Source of the DNA: CAYPTJ01 sp964413845 | Lineage (GTDB): Bacteria > Patescibacteriota > WWE3 > 9FT-COMBO-53-11 | DNA: 36,117 bases | Direction: 5' to 3' | NCBI GenBank assembly: GCA_964413845.1 | Contig: CAYPTJ010000053.1 | Span: 1-36,117, forward strand | Shown: positions 22,725-30,353 of the stretch, in pieces | How the letters are laid out: every line of letters begins with the position of its first letter | Numbering within the stretch: the first letter of the stretch is position 1 | Position numbers and translations under genes: made by a program | Notes under the pieces: generated by a model | Told to the model about the DNA's origin: nothing | The model's input: only the letters and a program-made list of their open reading frames with translations | Databases searched by the model: none

Positions 22725-22970
22725 AAGAGTATGTTTAAGTTGTTCTCTGAGTATTTCCCGTCCTCTTCCACTTTTGAGAAATCGCTCTCGCTTTCTCGCG
22801 TCTTTTTCGTTTAGATACATCTCAGCGTAGATAAGCTCAAATGGCCTCCGATCTCTGGTTGATTTGTTTAACCCTCTATTATGATATTTTAATCTTTTCT
22901 CTAGATCAGTAGTGAACCCAGTATAAAGCTTATCATCCTTTTTGCTGTGTAGGACGTAGATGTAAAACAT
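22710..22970 (-). CDS. Small GIY-YIG nuclease-family protein
   Basis: An 86-aa single-domain protein with FYIYVLHSKKDDKLYTGFT (the YIY...YTG form of the GIY-YIG motif), TDLEKRLKYHNRG (conserved Arg26 and His30), RRPFELIYAE and the KRERFLKSGRGREIL block that is typical of the UPF0213/YhbQ-like branch. It may be a nuclease; the branch has no settled role that I know of. From ATG 22970 the frame ends at a TAG supplied by the D-arm of tRNA-Asp, so the last residues (GSVV) are encoded by the tRNA gene. The longer frame to 23081 runs through the tRNA relic. It sits between the relic and tRNA-Asp. Confidence 0.85.
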   Translation of the reverse strand: MFYIYVLHSKKDDKLYTGFTTDLEKRLKYHNRGLNKSTRDRRPFELIYAEMYLNEKDARKRERFLKSGRGREILREQLKHTLGSVV

Positions 22971-22993
22971 AAATTCTGTTGTTAAGTTTGTTA

Positions 22994-23071
22994 CGGTCCC
23001 GACCCGCCGACTCGGCGGGCGATCTCCTGCCGACTCGGCAGGCGTGTTAGACCAGACTACACCACGAGACC
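22994..23071 (-). pseudogene. tRNA-like relic (tRNA-Glu type?) with palindromes for anticodon arm and T-arm
   Basis: The acceptor strands GGTCTCG and CGGGACC pair (one G-T), and the D-arm GTGTAGTCTGGTCTAACAC is intact and close to that of tRNA-Asp with compensated acceptor changes. The anticodon arm is CCTGCCGAGTCGGCAGG and the T-arm is built on CCCGCCGAGTCGGCGGG, two forms of one palindrome. There is no U33, no usable anticodon, no TTC loop, and the 3' end is GTAA rather than CCA. The D-arm and the CCTGC/GCAGG stem resemble tRNA-Glu, which is a guess. It cannot work as an ordinary tRNA. Confidence 0.75.
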
Positions 23072-23118
23072 ACGACCCCAACCCTATTTTAACAAAGAAC
23101 CGTGAATTTGGAAACTGT

Positions 23119-23124
23119 TAAGAT
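23119..23124 (+). promoter_or_regulatory. Putative -10 element for polX
   Basis: TAAGAT ends 8 nt before the polX ATG; no Shine-Dalgarno separates them. No convincing -35 is seen. Confidence 0.35.
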
Positions 23125-23132
23125 AAAACCTG

Positions 23133-24887
23133 ATGGAATTCTCTAAGCTTTCCAATCGTTACATCACTAAGATGCTTCGGGAGGTTGCCGCTGCCTATGA
23201 GGTTAGGGGCGAGGATCGCTTTCGGGTTAGGGCTTACGATACGGCGGCGGATTCTGTTGAGCACGCTACTTCGGAAGTGAAGGATCTTTGGGAGGAGGAG
23301 AGACTTGAGGACATTCCGGGAATTGGAGCGAGTATTGCCGGCCACCTCGATGAATATTTCCGGACTGGCAAGGTGAGACATTTTGAGGAGGCAAAGCGTG
23401 GCCTCCCCCCTGGGATGTTTGAATTTCTAGGATTGGAGGGAGTAGGAGCGAAGACCGCTTATCGATTGGCAAAAGAGCTTAACCTTAGGACCATCAACGA
23501 TCTGAAAAGGGCGGCTGAGTCGGGGAGGATTGCTGAACTGCCCGGTTTCAAAGAAAAAACAGCCAAACTAATCCTAAAGGCAATCTCTGAGCGAAAAGTT
23601 GGGGAGGGGAGGATGATTTTGCCGATTGCTTACGCCACAGCAGAAAAGCTGATCGCCGAGATTATGAAGGTGTCGGGAGTGAGACGAGCTGATCCTTTAG
23701 GATCGCTTCGGAGGATGGTGGCGACAATTGGGGATGTTGATATTGGAGTTGCGACAGATAAGCCGAAGAAAGTGATCGATGCCCTCACCAAATTTCCTGA
23801 TGTGGCTCGGGTTTTGGTCGCCGGGGAGGTGAAGGCGACGATTGTTCTTAAAACAGGGAAGCAAGCTGATATCTATGCCTTCGATCCTAAACGATACGGA
23901 TCGCTTATTCAGTATTTCACTGGCTCAAAGCAACACAATATTCATTTGCGGAAGATTGCTAATCAAAAGGGTCTATCTCTTTCTGAGCATGGGATCTCAA
24001 AGTTTAGAAAAGAGAAGATCGTTGGGAATCCGCTTCCGGTGGCAACTGAGGAGGAGTTTTATCGGATGTTGGGGATGGATTGGATCCCCCCAGAACTAAG
24101 AGAGGATACGGGAGAGATCGAAGCCGCGCAGGAAGGAGAGTTGCCGGAGTTGGTGGAGTTGAAGAATATTAAAGGTGATACTCACACCCATACAACCAAT
24201 TCTGACGGGGAGGAAACTCCGGAGGAAATGGTTCAAGCGGCGATTGAGGAGGGGCTTGAGTATTACGGAATTGCGGACCATGCTCCCTCGGCCCAAGCAC
24301 TCGGGAAGAAAGGAGCAAGGGAGGAGATTCTGCGGCAGAAGAAGGAGATTGAAGAGTTGCGAAAAAAATATAGAGGAAAAATCGAAATCTTTTTCAGCGC
24401 GGAGGTTGATATCACCGCCGCTGCTGAGGTTGAGCTTCCTCCTGAACTGATAGCACTTTACGACTACACTACCGCCTCGATTCATTCAAGTTTTAGTCAG
24501 TCAAAAGAGCAGATGACACAGCGGCTGATCAATGCCTTGAAACACCCGTATGTAGATGTCATTGGTCACCCCACGGGACGGCTTCTGGGAAAGCGTGAGG
24601 CTTATGAAGTTGACTGGGACCAGGTTTTTGAGGTTGCCGCCGCTGAGGGAAAGTTTCTCGAGATCAACGCCTTCCCCACCCGTCTTGACCTGCCGGATAC
24701 GCTCGTAAGGGAGGCAAAGAAGAGGGGAATCAAATTTGTCATCAACACCGATGCCCACCATTCTTCCCAGCTTGATAACATGCGCTTTGGGGTGGCGGTT
24801 GCTCGGCGCGGTTGGTGCGGAAAAAGTGATATCATTAACGCGCTTAGTACAGCTGAATTCGCCAAAGCATTAGGGGTGGGGAGGTGA
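23133..24887 (+). CDS. polX: DNA polymerase/3'-5' exonuclease PolX
   Basis: Family X repair polymerase with a C-terminal PHP nuclease domain, acting in base-excision or gap repair. Order: N-terminal 8-kDa-like domain with helix-hairpin-helix motifs (EDIPGIGASIAGHL, LEGVGAKTAYRLAKEL, ELPGFKEKTA), then the nucleotidyltransferase centre GSLRRMVATIGDVDIGV (Asp201, Asp203) with the third Asp246 in QADIYAF, FTGSKQHNIHLR, and a PHP domain starting GDTHTHTTNSDG (His351, His353, Asp358) and ending NTDAHHSSQLDNMRFG. Length is 584 aa, typical. It is followed closely by lemA, whose TTG start lies 7 nt after the polX stop. Confidence 0.94.
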   Translation: MEFSKLSNRYITKMLREVAAAYEVRGEDRFRVRAYDTAADSVEHATSEVKDLWEEERLEDIPGIGASIAGHLDEYFRTGKVRHFEEAKRGLPPGMFEFLGLEGVGAKTAYRLAKELNLRTINDLKRAAESGRIAELPGFKEKTAKLILKAISERKVGEGRMILPIAYATAEKLIAEIMKVSGVRRADPLGSLRRMVATIGDVDIGVATDKPKKVIDALTKFPDVARVLVAGEVKATIVLKTGKQADIYAFDPKRYGSLIQYFTGSKQHNIHLRKIANQKGLSLSEHGISKFRKEKIVGNPLPVATEEEFYRMLGMDWIPPELREDTGEIEAAQEGELPELVELKNIKGDTHTHTTNSDGEETPEEMVQAAIEEGLEYYGIADHAPSAQALGKKGAREEILRQKKEIEELRKKYRGKIEIFFSAEVDITAAAEVELPPELIALYDYTTASIHSSFSQSKEQMTQRLINALKHPYVDVIGHPTGRLLGKREAYEVDWDQVFEVAAAEGKFLEINAFPTRLDLPDTLVREAKKRGIKFVINTDAHHSSQLDNMRFGVAVARRGWCGKSDIINALSTAEFAKALGVGR

Positions 24888-24894
24888 GCTAAAT

Positions 24895-25461
24895 TTGATT
24901 GACACTTTATTGATCGTTATTGGAATAATTGTCTTAGTCGGGATTTATGCTTGGTTTACCTACAACTCCCTTGTGGCAACAAAAGTTCGGGTCACCCAGA
25001 GTTGGAAGGATATTGATGTCCAGCTTAAAAAACGATACGATCTTCTTCCTGATCTGGTAACCACTGCCAAGAAAGCAGCCGCTTTGGATAAAGAGATCCT
25101 AACGGAGGTAACGCGGCTTCGCTCGGAGGGAATGAAAGCAGCAAAGATGGGGTCAGATCCAGCAGAGCGGGGGGTGATTGAGGGAAGACTCTCCGCCTTG
25201 ATGCGCGATGTTAAGGTACAGATCGAGGCTTATCCCGAGATTAAGGCCCACCAGGAGTTATCAAAATTGATGACCAATGTTTTTGACATCGAGGATAAGA
25301 TCGCCTACGCTCGCCAGTTTTACAACGCCAACGCCGCTGATTATAACACGAGGGTTAAACTTTTCCCGGCGGTTTTAGTGGCATCTTTGTTTGGCTTTAC
25401 CCAGGCGCACTTCTTCGAAGCCGAGGAGAAGGAGCGGGAAGACATTGAAGTTAAGCTCTAG
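24895..25461 (+). CDS. lemA: LemA family protein
   Basis: Membrane-anchored, mostly helical protein of unknown precise role. It has one N-terminal transmembrane segment (about 4-21) followed by the family block YNSLVATKVRVTQSWKDIDVQLKKRYDLLPDLVTTAKKAA, and the C-terminal FDIEDKIAYARQFYNANAADYNTRVKLFPAVLVASLFGF. Length is 188 aa. The start is TTG 24895; GGGGAGG lies just upstream. The gene overlaps nothing but abuts polX, so a shared transcript is likely. Confidence 0.92.
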   Translation: MIDTLLIVIGIIVLVGIYAWFTYNSLVATKVRVTQSWKDIDVQLKKRYDLLPDLVTTAKKAAALDKEILTEVTRLRSEGMKAAKMGSDPAERGVIEGRLSALMRDVKVQIEAYPEIKAHQELSKLMTNVFDIEDKIAYARQFYNANAADYNTRVKLFPAVLVASLFGFTQAHFFEAEEKEREDIEVKL

Positions 25462-25495
25462 CCTCATTTCCTAGACAAAGGAGCGGGTTAAACAT

Positions 25496-25525
25496 TTGCA
25501 GTTGGCATAGCGTTTTCGTTATGCT
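25496..25525 (+). promoter_or_regulatory. Putative promoter for the methyltransferase gene (TTGCAG-18-TATGCT)
   Basis: TTGCAG (25496-25501) and TATGCT (25520-25525) are separated by 18 bp. A weak inverted repeat (GCATA ... TATGC) spans the spacer and -10 and could bind a regulator. Confidence 0.35.
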
Positions 25526-25549
25526 CGGGCGTTCGTTGCAGACAGTGTA

Positions 25550-26329
25550 ATGGAAGATAAAAATCGCGAGCGCTATAATTCCGACCGAAGTGAGGAATTA
25601 CAAGGAGCGAAGCGACGCTATAACTGGCTTTGGAAACAGATGCCAATCCAGAGTCCCGAGATTTGGCCGAGTTGGGAGATCTGTAGAGATTTTGTTGGTA
25701 GGAGATGTTTAGAGATCGGTTGCGGAAATTATCCCAGGATTCCTTTAGAAAACAGTTACTTTCTCGATATAAGCGAGTCGGCTGTCCAAAACCTGAAAGC
25801 TAAAGGCCTAAATGCCTATCTGGGAACGGCGGAGAAGCTTCCCTTTGAAGATAACTTCTTCGATCTGGTTGTTGCTTGGGATGTGATGGAGCACGTCCCT
25901 GATGATCAGAAAGCATTCGCCGAGGTTTCCCGGGTTCTAAAATTTGGTGGGTACTTTCTCTTTTCTGTTCCCCTGAAGAAAAATTACTTCGGTCCTTGGG
26001 ATGCAGCAGTAGGACATCTCCGTCGTTATGAGGCGGCCGAGTTGAATAGGATTTTAGAGGAGGATCGCTTTCGGGTGGTTAAATTCCAGGGACAGAATCT
26101 CTTAAAACACATCCACAAGATTCCGTTTTTCGTTTGGGTACTCTCAAAACTGGCTAATCCGCCTCTTCGCCAATACCAGTTTGGCTTGCCGGTCCCAAGT
26201 CGTTTTCGAGTCTTTTTGATCCGCGGTTATGCTTTTTTGGGGAGGCTTTTGGCCATTCCTTGGAGAACCGGACAACTTGATGGGGTGAAGAGTGAGGCAA
26301 ATATAACCATCCTTTGTCAGAAGGTGTAG
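25550..26329 (+). CDS. Class I SAM-dependent methyltransferase
   Basis: A 259-aa protein of the Methyltransf_11-like fold: motif I CLEIGCGNYPRIP, acidic motif II position in FLDISESAVQNLKAKG, GTAEKLPFEDNFFDLVVAWDVMEHVPDD (motif IV region) and VLKFGGYFLFSVP. The substrate is unknown; the GHLRRYEAAELNRIL segment is common in enzymes acting on small or lipid-linked molecules. The N-terminal part holds an apparent 45-nt in-frame duplication: CGCTATAA at 25571-25578 and 25616-25623, encoding RYN...RYN. There is no clear Shine-Dalgarno at ATG 25550. Confidence 0.82.
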   Translation: MEDKNRERYNSDRSEELQGAKRRYNWLWKQMPIQSPEIWPSWEICRDFVGRRCLEIGCGNYPRIPLENSYFLDISESAVQNLKAKGLNAYLGTAEKLPFEDNFFDLVVAWDVMEHVPDDQKAFAEVSRVLKFGGYFLFSVPLKKNYFGPWDAAVGHLRRYEAAELNRILEEDRFRVVKFQGQNLLKHIHKIPFFVWVLSKLANPPLRQYQFGLPVPSRFRVFLIRGYAFLGRLLAIPWRTGQLDGVKSEANITILCQKV

Positions 26330-26351
26330 GGATCGCTAGTGGTGGTGTGCT

Positions 26352-26360
26352 TGTGATAAT
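26352..26360 (+). promoter_or_regulatory. Putative extended -10 promoter for the GGDEF gene
   Basis: TGTGATAAT (TGn plus GATAAT) ends 11 nt before GTG 26372, giving a predicted leader of about 5 nt. Confidence 0.45.
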
Positions 26361-26371
26361 CTTTAAGCAGG

Positions 26372-26989
26372 GTGAGAGTGCGCGAAGGTTTGACCGCTTT
26401 AAAAGGGAAGTTTCGGGCGATTTTTGGTTTTTTTGTTGGAGTTCTCTCTGCTTTACTATATTCCCGCCAGCAGGTTGAGCGCTATAAAAAAGAAGCACGG
26501 ACGGATTTTCTCACTGGTGTTTTAAACCCCCGGGGTTTAACGGAGGTACTGGATTACGAGTTCCAAAGAGCTAAACGGTTTGGGAGATTCTTTTCTATTT
26601 TGATGATCGATTTGGATTATTTTAAAGAAGCGAACGACAGGTTTGGTCATGCTGCAGGCGACGCTATTTTAAAGGGGTTTGTTCGTCTTACTCTGGAGGA
26701 GATCCGAGCGATTGATACCTTTGCCCGCAAGGGGGGCGATGAATTTATCCTCATTCTGCCGGAAACAGGAAGCAAAGGAGCAAAGATCTTAGCCGAACGG
26801 TTGTGTGGTAAGATTAGCGGTTACAAATTCCAATTCTCGCACGGGAAAAGTTTTGCGGGAATTACATTGTCAATTGGGGTTGCTACTTTTCCAGATCACG
26901 CCAAAACCGTAAAGGCACTTCTTGAAGCGGCTGATAGGGTTGTGTATGAGGCGAAGAAGAGAAGAAATCAGGTGGTGGTTTTTCGATGA
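26372..26989 (+). CDS. Diguanylate cyclase (GGDEF domain), membrane-anchored
   Basis: Makes the second messenger cyclic di-GMP from GTP. A 205-aa protein with one short N-terminal hydrophobic segment (about 16-31), then a GGDEF domain: DFLTGVLNPRGL, ILMIDLDYFKEANDRFGHAAGD, and KGGDEFILILPE with an intact GGDEF at 121-125. An RxxD inhibitory site (RAID, 112-115) lies five residues upstream, the standard spacing for product inhibition. TLSIGVATFPD closes the domain. No sensor domain is present. The stop overlaps the gatC start (ATGA at 26986-26989), so it is co-translated with the amidotransferase genes. No c-di-GMP receptor is visible here. Confidence 0.9.
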   Translation: MRVREGLTALKGKFRAIFGFFVGVLSALLYSRQQVERYKKEARTDFLTGVLNPRGLTEVLDYEFQRAKRFGRFFSILMIDLDYFKEANDRFGHAAGDAILKGFVRLTLEEIRAIDTFARKGGDEFILILPETGSKGAKILAERLCGKISGYKFQFSHGKSFAGITLSIGVATFPDHAKTVKALLEAADRVVYEAKKRRNQVVVFR

Positions 26990-27273
26990 AGTTTGATATC
27001 TCCTACATCGCCGATCTTGCTCGTCTGTATTTAAATTCCGCTGAGAAGAAGCGTCTTAGCCCCCAGTTGAAGTCTATCCTCTCTTATGTGGAGAAGATCT
27101 CGGAATTGAAGACGGAGAATATTCCTCCCACCTTTCAAACGATTGAGGTTAAAGATGCGGTTCGGGAAGATCAGGTAGGGTCAAAACAAAAGTTGCATCA
27201 AAAAGAAGCGCTTGCCAATACTCCTTCCAAAAGGAAGGGATTTTTCAAGGTTCCAAAAATTTGGGAGGTTTAG
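26986..27273 (+). CDS. gatC: Asp-tRNA(Asn)/Glu-tRNA(Gln) amidotransferase subunit C
   Basis: Small subunit that stabilises the GatA-GatB complex, which converts misacylated Glu-tRNA(Gln) and/or Asp-tRNA(Asn) to the correct amide. The 95-aa protein begins with a typical ISYIADLARLYLNSAEKKRLSPQLKSILSYVEKISEL and ends in FFKVPKIWEV, matching the VP.....E tail. It overlaps the upstream GGDEF gene by 4 nt and is followed 1 nt later by gatA. Confidence 0.93.
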   Translation: MKFDISYIADLARLYLNSAEKKRLSPQLKSILSYVEKISELKTENIPPTFQTIEVKDAVREDQVGSKQKLHQKEALANTPSKRKGFFKVPKIWEV

Positions 27274-27274
27274 G

Positions 27275-28675
27275 ATGGAGATTACGGAACTCTCTCTCAA
27301 ACAGTTAAGACGGGGAATAACGCGGAAGGAAATTTCGGCAAAGGAAGTTGTTACTGCTTTCTTAAGGAGGATTGATAGGCTTGAGAGCAAGCTTAACGCC
27401 TTTATCACAGTTTCCGCTGAGGAAGCACTTAGAGAAGCAAAAAAGTTCGACCAAGGGAAAAAGCGAGGAAAGCTCGGGGGCGTTCCAATTGCCATTAAAG
27501 ACAACATTATTACCAAGGGTCTTCAAACCACTGCCGGTTCGATGATTCTTAAGGGATTTATTCCTCCCTATAACGCCACGGTTACTCAAAAGCTTCTTGG
27601 GGAGGGAGCGATTATTTTGGGGAAGACAAATATGGATGAGTTTGCGATGGGCTCTTCCACCGAAAGATCCGCCTTTGGCCCGACCCACAACCCGTTTGAT
27701 CTCTCTCGCGTTCCCGGTGGTTCATCAGGAGGATCAGCGGCAGCGGTTGCTGCTCGTTTAGCCCCTGCTGCTTTAGGTTCAGATACAGGAGGCTCAGTGC
27801 GACAACCGGCAGCCTTTTGCGGGATTGTTGGTCTTCGTCCCACCTACGGGACTGTATCCCGTTACGGCTTAATTGCAATGGCTTCCTCCTTGGATCAGAT
27901 TGGTCCGATGGCGCGAGATGTTGGGGACACTCGTCTTCTTTTTGAGGCTATCTGCGGCCAAGATTCTTTTGATGCCACTACGGTCGCGGTTAATTTTCAA
28001 GCGAGGGTAAAGAAACCCAAGGTGATTGGGCTTCCCAAGGAATATTTTGGACCAGGGTTGGAGAGAGGGGTAAGACAGAAGATTGATGAGGTAGTTTCCT
28101 CTCTTGAGGAAGTGGGGGTTAAGGTAGCATCAGTTTCCCTTCCTCATACTCAGTATGGGATCCCTGCTTATTACCTGATTGTTCCTTCAGAGGTCTCCGC
28201 GAATCTTGCTCGTTATGATGGGATCCGCTATGGCCTTTCCATAAGGGATAAAGATCTTACTTCTATCTATTTTAAAACACGAGGGAGAGGATTTGGACCG
28301 GAGGTGAAGCGACGAATCGTCCTTGGAACATTCGCTCTTTCCAGTGGTTATTTTGAGGCATACTACCTTAAAGCAGCAAAGGTGAGGACATTAATTGTTC
28401 AAGATTTTGCCAAAGCATTTAAGAAAGTTGATCTCCTTCTTACTCCAACAGCCCCAACTGTTGCCTTCAAAATTGGGGAGAAGGAGGATCCGCTTTCGAT
28501 GTATCTTGCCGATATCTTTACAATCCCTTCTAGTCTAGCGGGGATACCGGCGTTGAATGTTCCTGTTGGCTTTGGGGGTGGATTGCCGGTTGGAGTGCAA
28601 CTTATTGGACCAAGATTCACCGAACCGCTTCTTTTTGGAGTAGGGGAGATGATTGAGCAATTAGTGAAAAGATAA
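27275..28675 (+). CDS. gatA: Glutamyl-tRNA(Gln)/aspartyl-tRNA(Asn) amidotransferase subunit A
   Basis: Amidase subunit that releases ammonia from glutamine and channels it to GatB. From ATG 27275 (466 aa): VPIAIKDNI with Lys75, the amidase signature VPGGSSGGSAAAVAA with Ser150 and GSDTGGSVRQPAAFCG with nucleophile Ser174, spaced as in characterised GatA. LRPTYGTVSRYG and the QIGPMARDV region are present. The frame opens earlier (27212) inside gatC but family homology starts at 27275. A TAATG overlap joins it to the next gene. Confidence 0.95.
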   Translation: MEITELSLKQLRRGITRKEISAKEVVTAFLRRIDRLESKLNAFITVSAEEALREAKKFDQGKKRGKLGGVPIAIKDNIITKGLQTTAGSMILKGFIPPYNATVTQKLLGEGAIILGKTNMDEFAMGSSTERSAFGPTHNPFDLSRVPGGSSGGSAAAVAARLAPAALGSDTGGSVRQPAAFCGIVGLRPTYGTVSRYGLIAMASSLDQIGPMARDVGDTRLLFEAICGQDSFDATTVAVNFQARVKKPKVIGLPKEYFGPGLERGVRQKIDEVVSSLEEVGVKVASVSLPHTQYGIPAYYLIVPSEVSANLARYDGIRYGLSIRDKDLTSIYFKTRGRGFGPEVKRRIVLGTFALSSGYFEAYYLKAAKVRTLIVQDFAKAFKKVDLLLTPTAPTVAFKIGEKEDPLSMYLADIFTIPSSLAGIPALNVPVGFGGGLPVGVQLIGPRFTEPLLFGVGEMIEQLVKR

Positions 28676-29073
28676 TGTTTTTTAACTTTTTAAAAAGACA
28701 GATAGAGCATAAAAAACGTCTTACTGTTGGGGTATTGAAACCGTATGATTTAGGGAAGATCCAGGGGGATTGGGATCAGATTGAACAGCTGATACGGGTG
28801 GGAAAGCCCAGTGCCCTTAAGGAGGCAGTGATCATTGGCGATAAACTTTTAGATTATGCATTGTCTCAGATCTCTTATGGAGAAACGACGGGGGAGCGGT
28901 TGAAAAATGCCAGGGAGGCTTTTCCCAAAATGATCTACCAAGACCTTTGGGAGGCACATAAGGTACGCAATGCCTTTGTCCATGATTCTCATTTTGATCT
29001 GACCCAACTTATGGCGCGAGATACTTTAGCAAAGTTTAAGGCAGCGTTTGTAACTCTAGGTGCAAAGCTATGA
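28675..29073 (+). CDS. HEPN-like helical protein inside the gat gene group
   Basis: A 132-aa helical protein of uncertain family. The segment YQDLWEAHKVRNAFVHDSHFDLT contains R98-x4-H103 (RNAFVH), the R-x4-6-H motif of HEPN domains, preceded by a long helix pair. HEPN proteins are often ribonucleases, but many are inactive or structural. It overlaps gatA (TAATG) and gatB (ATGA), so all three are probably translated together. A toxin role is possible but no antitoxin-like partner (MNT nucleotidyltransferase) is adjacent. A link to tRNA metabolism is suggested only by position. Confidence 0.65.
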   Translation: MFFNFLKRQIEHKKRLTVGVLKPYDLGKIQGDWDQIEQLIRVGKPSALKEAVIIGDKLLDYALSQISYGETTGERLKNAREAFPKMIYQDLWEAHKVRNAFVHDSHFDLTQLMARDTLAKFKAAFVTLGAKL

Positions 29074-30350
29074 AGTTTGTTCCAGTTATTGGTCTTGAAA
29101 TCCACGTGCAGCTGAATACAAAAAGCAAACTTTTCTGCAGCTGCTCTGCCACCTCCTTCGGAAAGAGGCCGAACACTCAGGTTTGTCCTGTTTGCCTTGG
29201 TTTGCCGGGAGCAATCCCTGCTCCTCCAAATAAAGAAGCGATCAAAAAGGCGGTTCTTGCCGCTTTGGCATTAAACTGTAAACTCGCTGAGGAATGCCGC
29301 TTTGAGCGGAAGAATTATTTCTACCCAGATCTCCCCAAGGGGTACCAGATCAGCCAATACCAGACTGCGGTTGGGACGGAGGGAAAGTTTGAAGAGGTCA
29401 AGATACGAAGGGTGCATTTGGAGGAGGATGCGGCAAAGCTGATTCACGAGTCAGGCCAAACCCTTATCGATTTTAACCGCGCTGGTATCCCCCTTTTGGA
29501 GATCGTAACTGAACCAGATTTGGCAACATCTTCTCAAGTAAAAGCGGTTCTTAAAGAGTTGCGTTCCCTCCTTCGTTATTTAAAAGTTTCCGACGCTGAC
29601 ATGGAGAAGGGATCAATGCGGCTTGAAGCGAATGTTTCCTTAAGAAAAGAAGGGGCAGGCTTACCGCCGTATAAAGTGGAGTTAAAAAACATCAACTCGT
29701 TTAACTTTCTTGTGCGCGCTTTGGAGAAGGAGATCGCCCGACAGCAAATTCTTCTTCAGATGGGAAGGAAGATCGTCCAAGAAACACGTGGTTACAGTGA
29801 AAAAACAGGCGAAACCTTCTCCCAGAGAAGGAAAGAAGAAGTTGCCGACTACCGTTATTTTCCTGAGCCTGACCTTCCTCCATTGACCGCAAGGATTCTT
29901 ACCTATCGGGAAAAATTTATTCTTCCTGAGGTGCAGCGCCAAAGGCTTGAGAAGAACTATCACCTTCCCTTGCAATACATCGAAACTTTGATGGCTAATC
30001 CGGAATTAGCAGATCTTTTTGAGGAAACGGTGAAAGCTGCAGCAGAATTTACGCCCAAAGAGATTGCAAATGTAGTTGTCAATCGCCGGTTTGGTGACCC
30101 CAAGAAACTTGGAGTTGAAGGGCTTGCCCGAGCATTAAAAATGAGTAAAAAGAAGGTTCAGTTACCAGAGGCTGAAGTTGCCCGATACATCGAAAAGATT
30201 ATCCTTGACAATCCAAAAGCAGTCAGCGATTATAAAGCGGGCAAAGAGGTTGCCTTTCATTTTCTTCTCGGAGCACTGGTGCATGTAACCAGAGGGAAGG
30301 TTGCCCCTGCCAAAGCAAAAGATCTTCTTGAAAAAGGCTTAAAGAGTTAG
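29070..30350 (+). CDS. gatB: Asp-tRNA(Asn)/Glu-tRNA(Gln) amidotransferase subunit B
   Basis: Subunit that binds and activates the misacylated tRNA. The start VIGLEIHVQLNTKSKLFCSC, the zinc-type cysteines (CSC...CPVC), KNYFYPDLPKGYQISQY, DFNRAGIPLLEIVTEPDL and EVKNINSF-like VELKNINSFNFLVRALEKEI are all present, and a YqeY-like tail follows (ANVVVNRRFGDPKK onward). At 426 aa it is about 50 residues shorter than typical GatB, with a trimmed tail domain. Four nt overlap the upstream HEPN-like gene. Confidence 0.95.
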   Translation: MKFVPVIGLEIHVQLNTKSKLFCSCSATSFGKRPNTQVCPVCLGLPGAIPAPPNKEAIKKAVLAALALNCKLAEECRFERKNYFYPDLPKGYQISQYQTAVGTEGKFEEVKIRRVHLEEDAAKLIHESGQTLIDFNRAGIPLLEIVTEPDLATSSQVKAVLKELRSLLRYLKVSDADMEKGSMRLEANVSLRKEGAGLPPYKVELKNINSFNFLVRALEKEIARQQILLQMGRKIVQETRGYSEKTGETFSQRRKEEVADYRYFPEPDLPPLTARILTYREKFILPEVQRQRLEKNYHLPLQYIETLMANPELADLFEETVKAAAEFTPKEIANVVVNRRFGDPKKLGVEGLARALKMSKKKVQLPEAEVARYIEKIILDNPKAVSDYKAGKEVAFHFLLGALVHVTRGKVAPAKAKDLLEKGLKS

Positions 30351-30353
30351 CTG

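Noticed and set aside
22550..23071. CRISPR array
   Set aside because: The repeats are tRNA-derived, only two tandem units exist, there are no spacers of regular length and no cas genes.
22994..23071. Functional tRNA with anticodon AGT
   Set aside because: Position 33 is G, the T-loop lacks TTC, and both loops are the palindrome centre GAGTC.
22971..23081. N-terminal extension of the GIY-YIG protein
   Set aside because: It is encoded by the tRNA-like relic and palindromes; family homology starts at ATG 22970.
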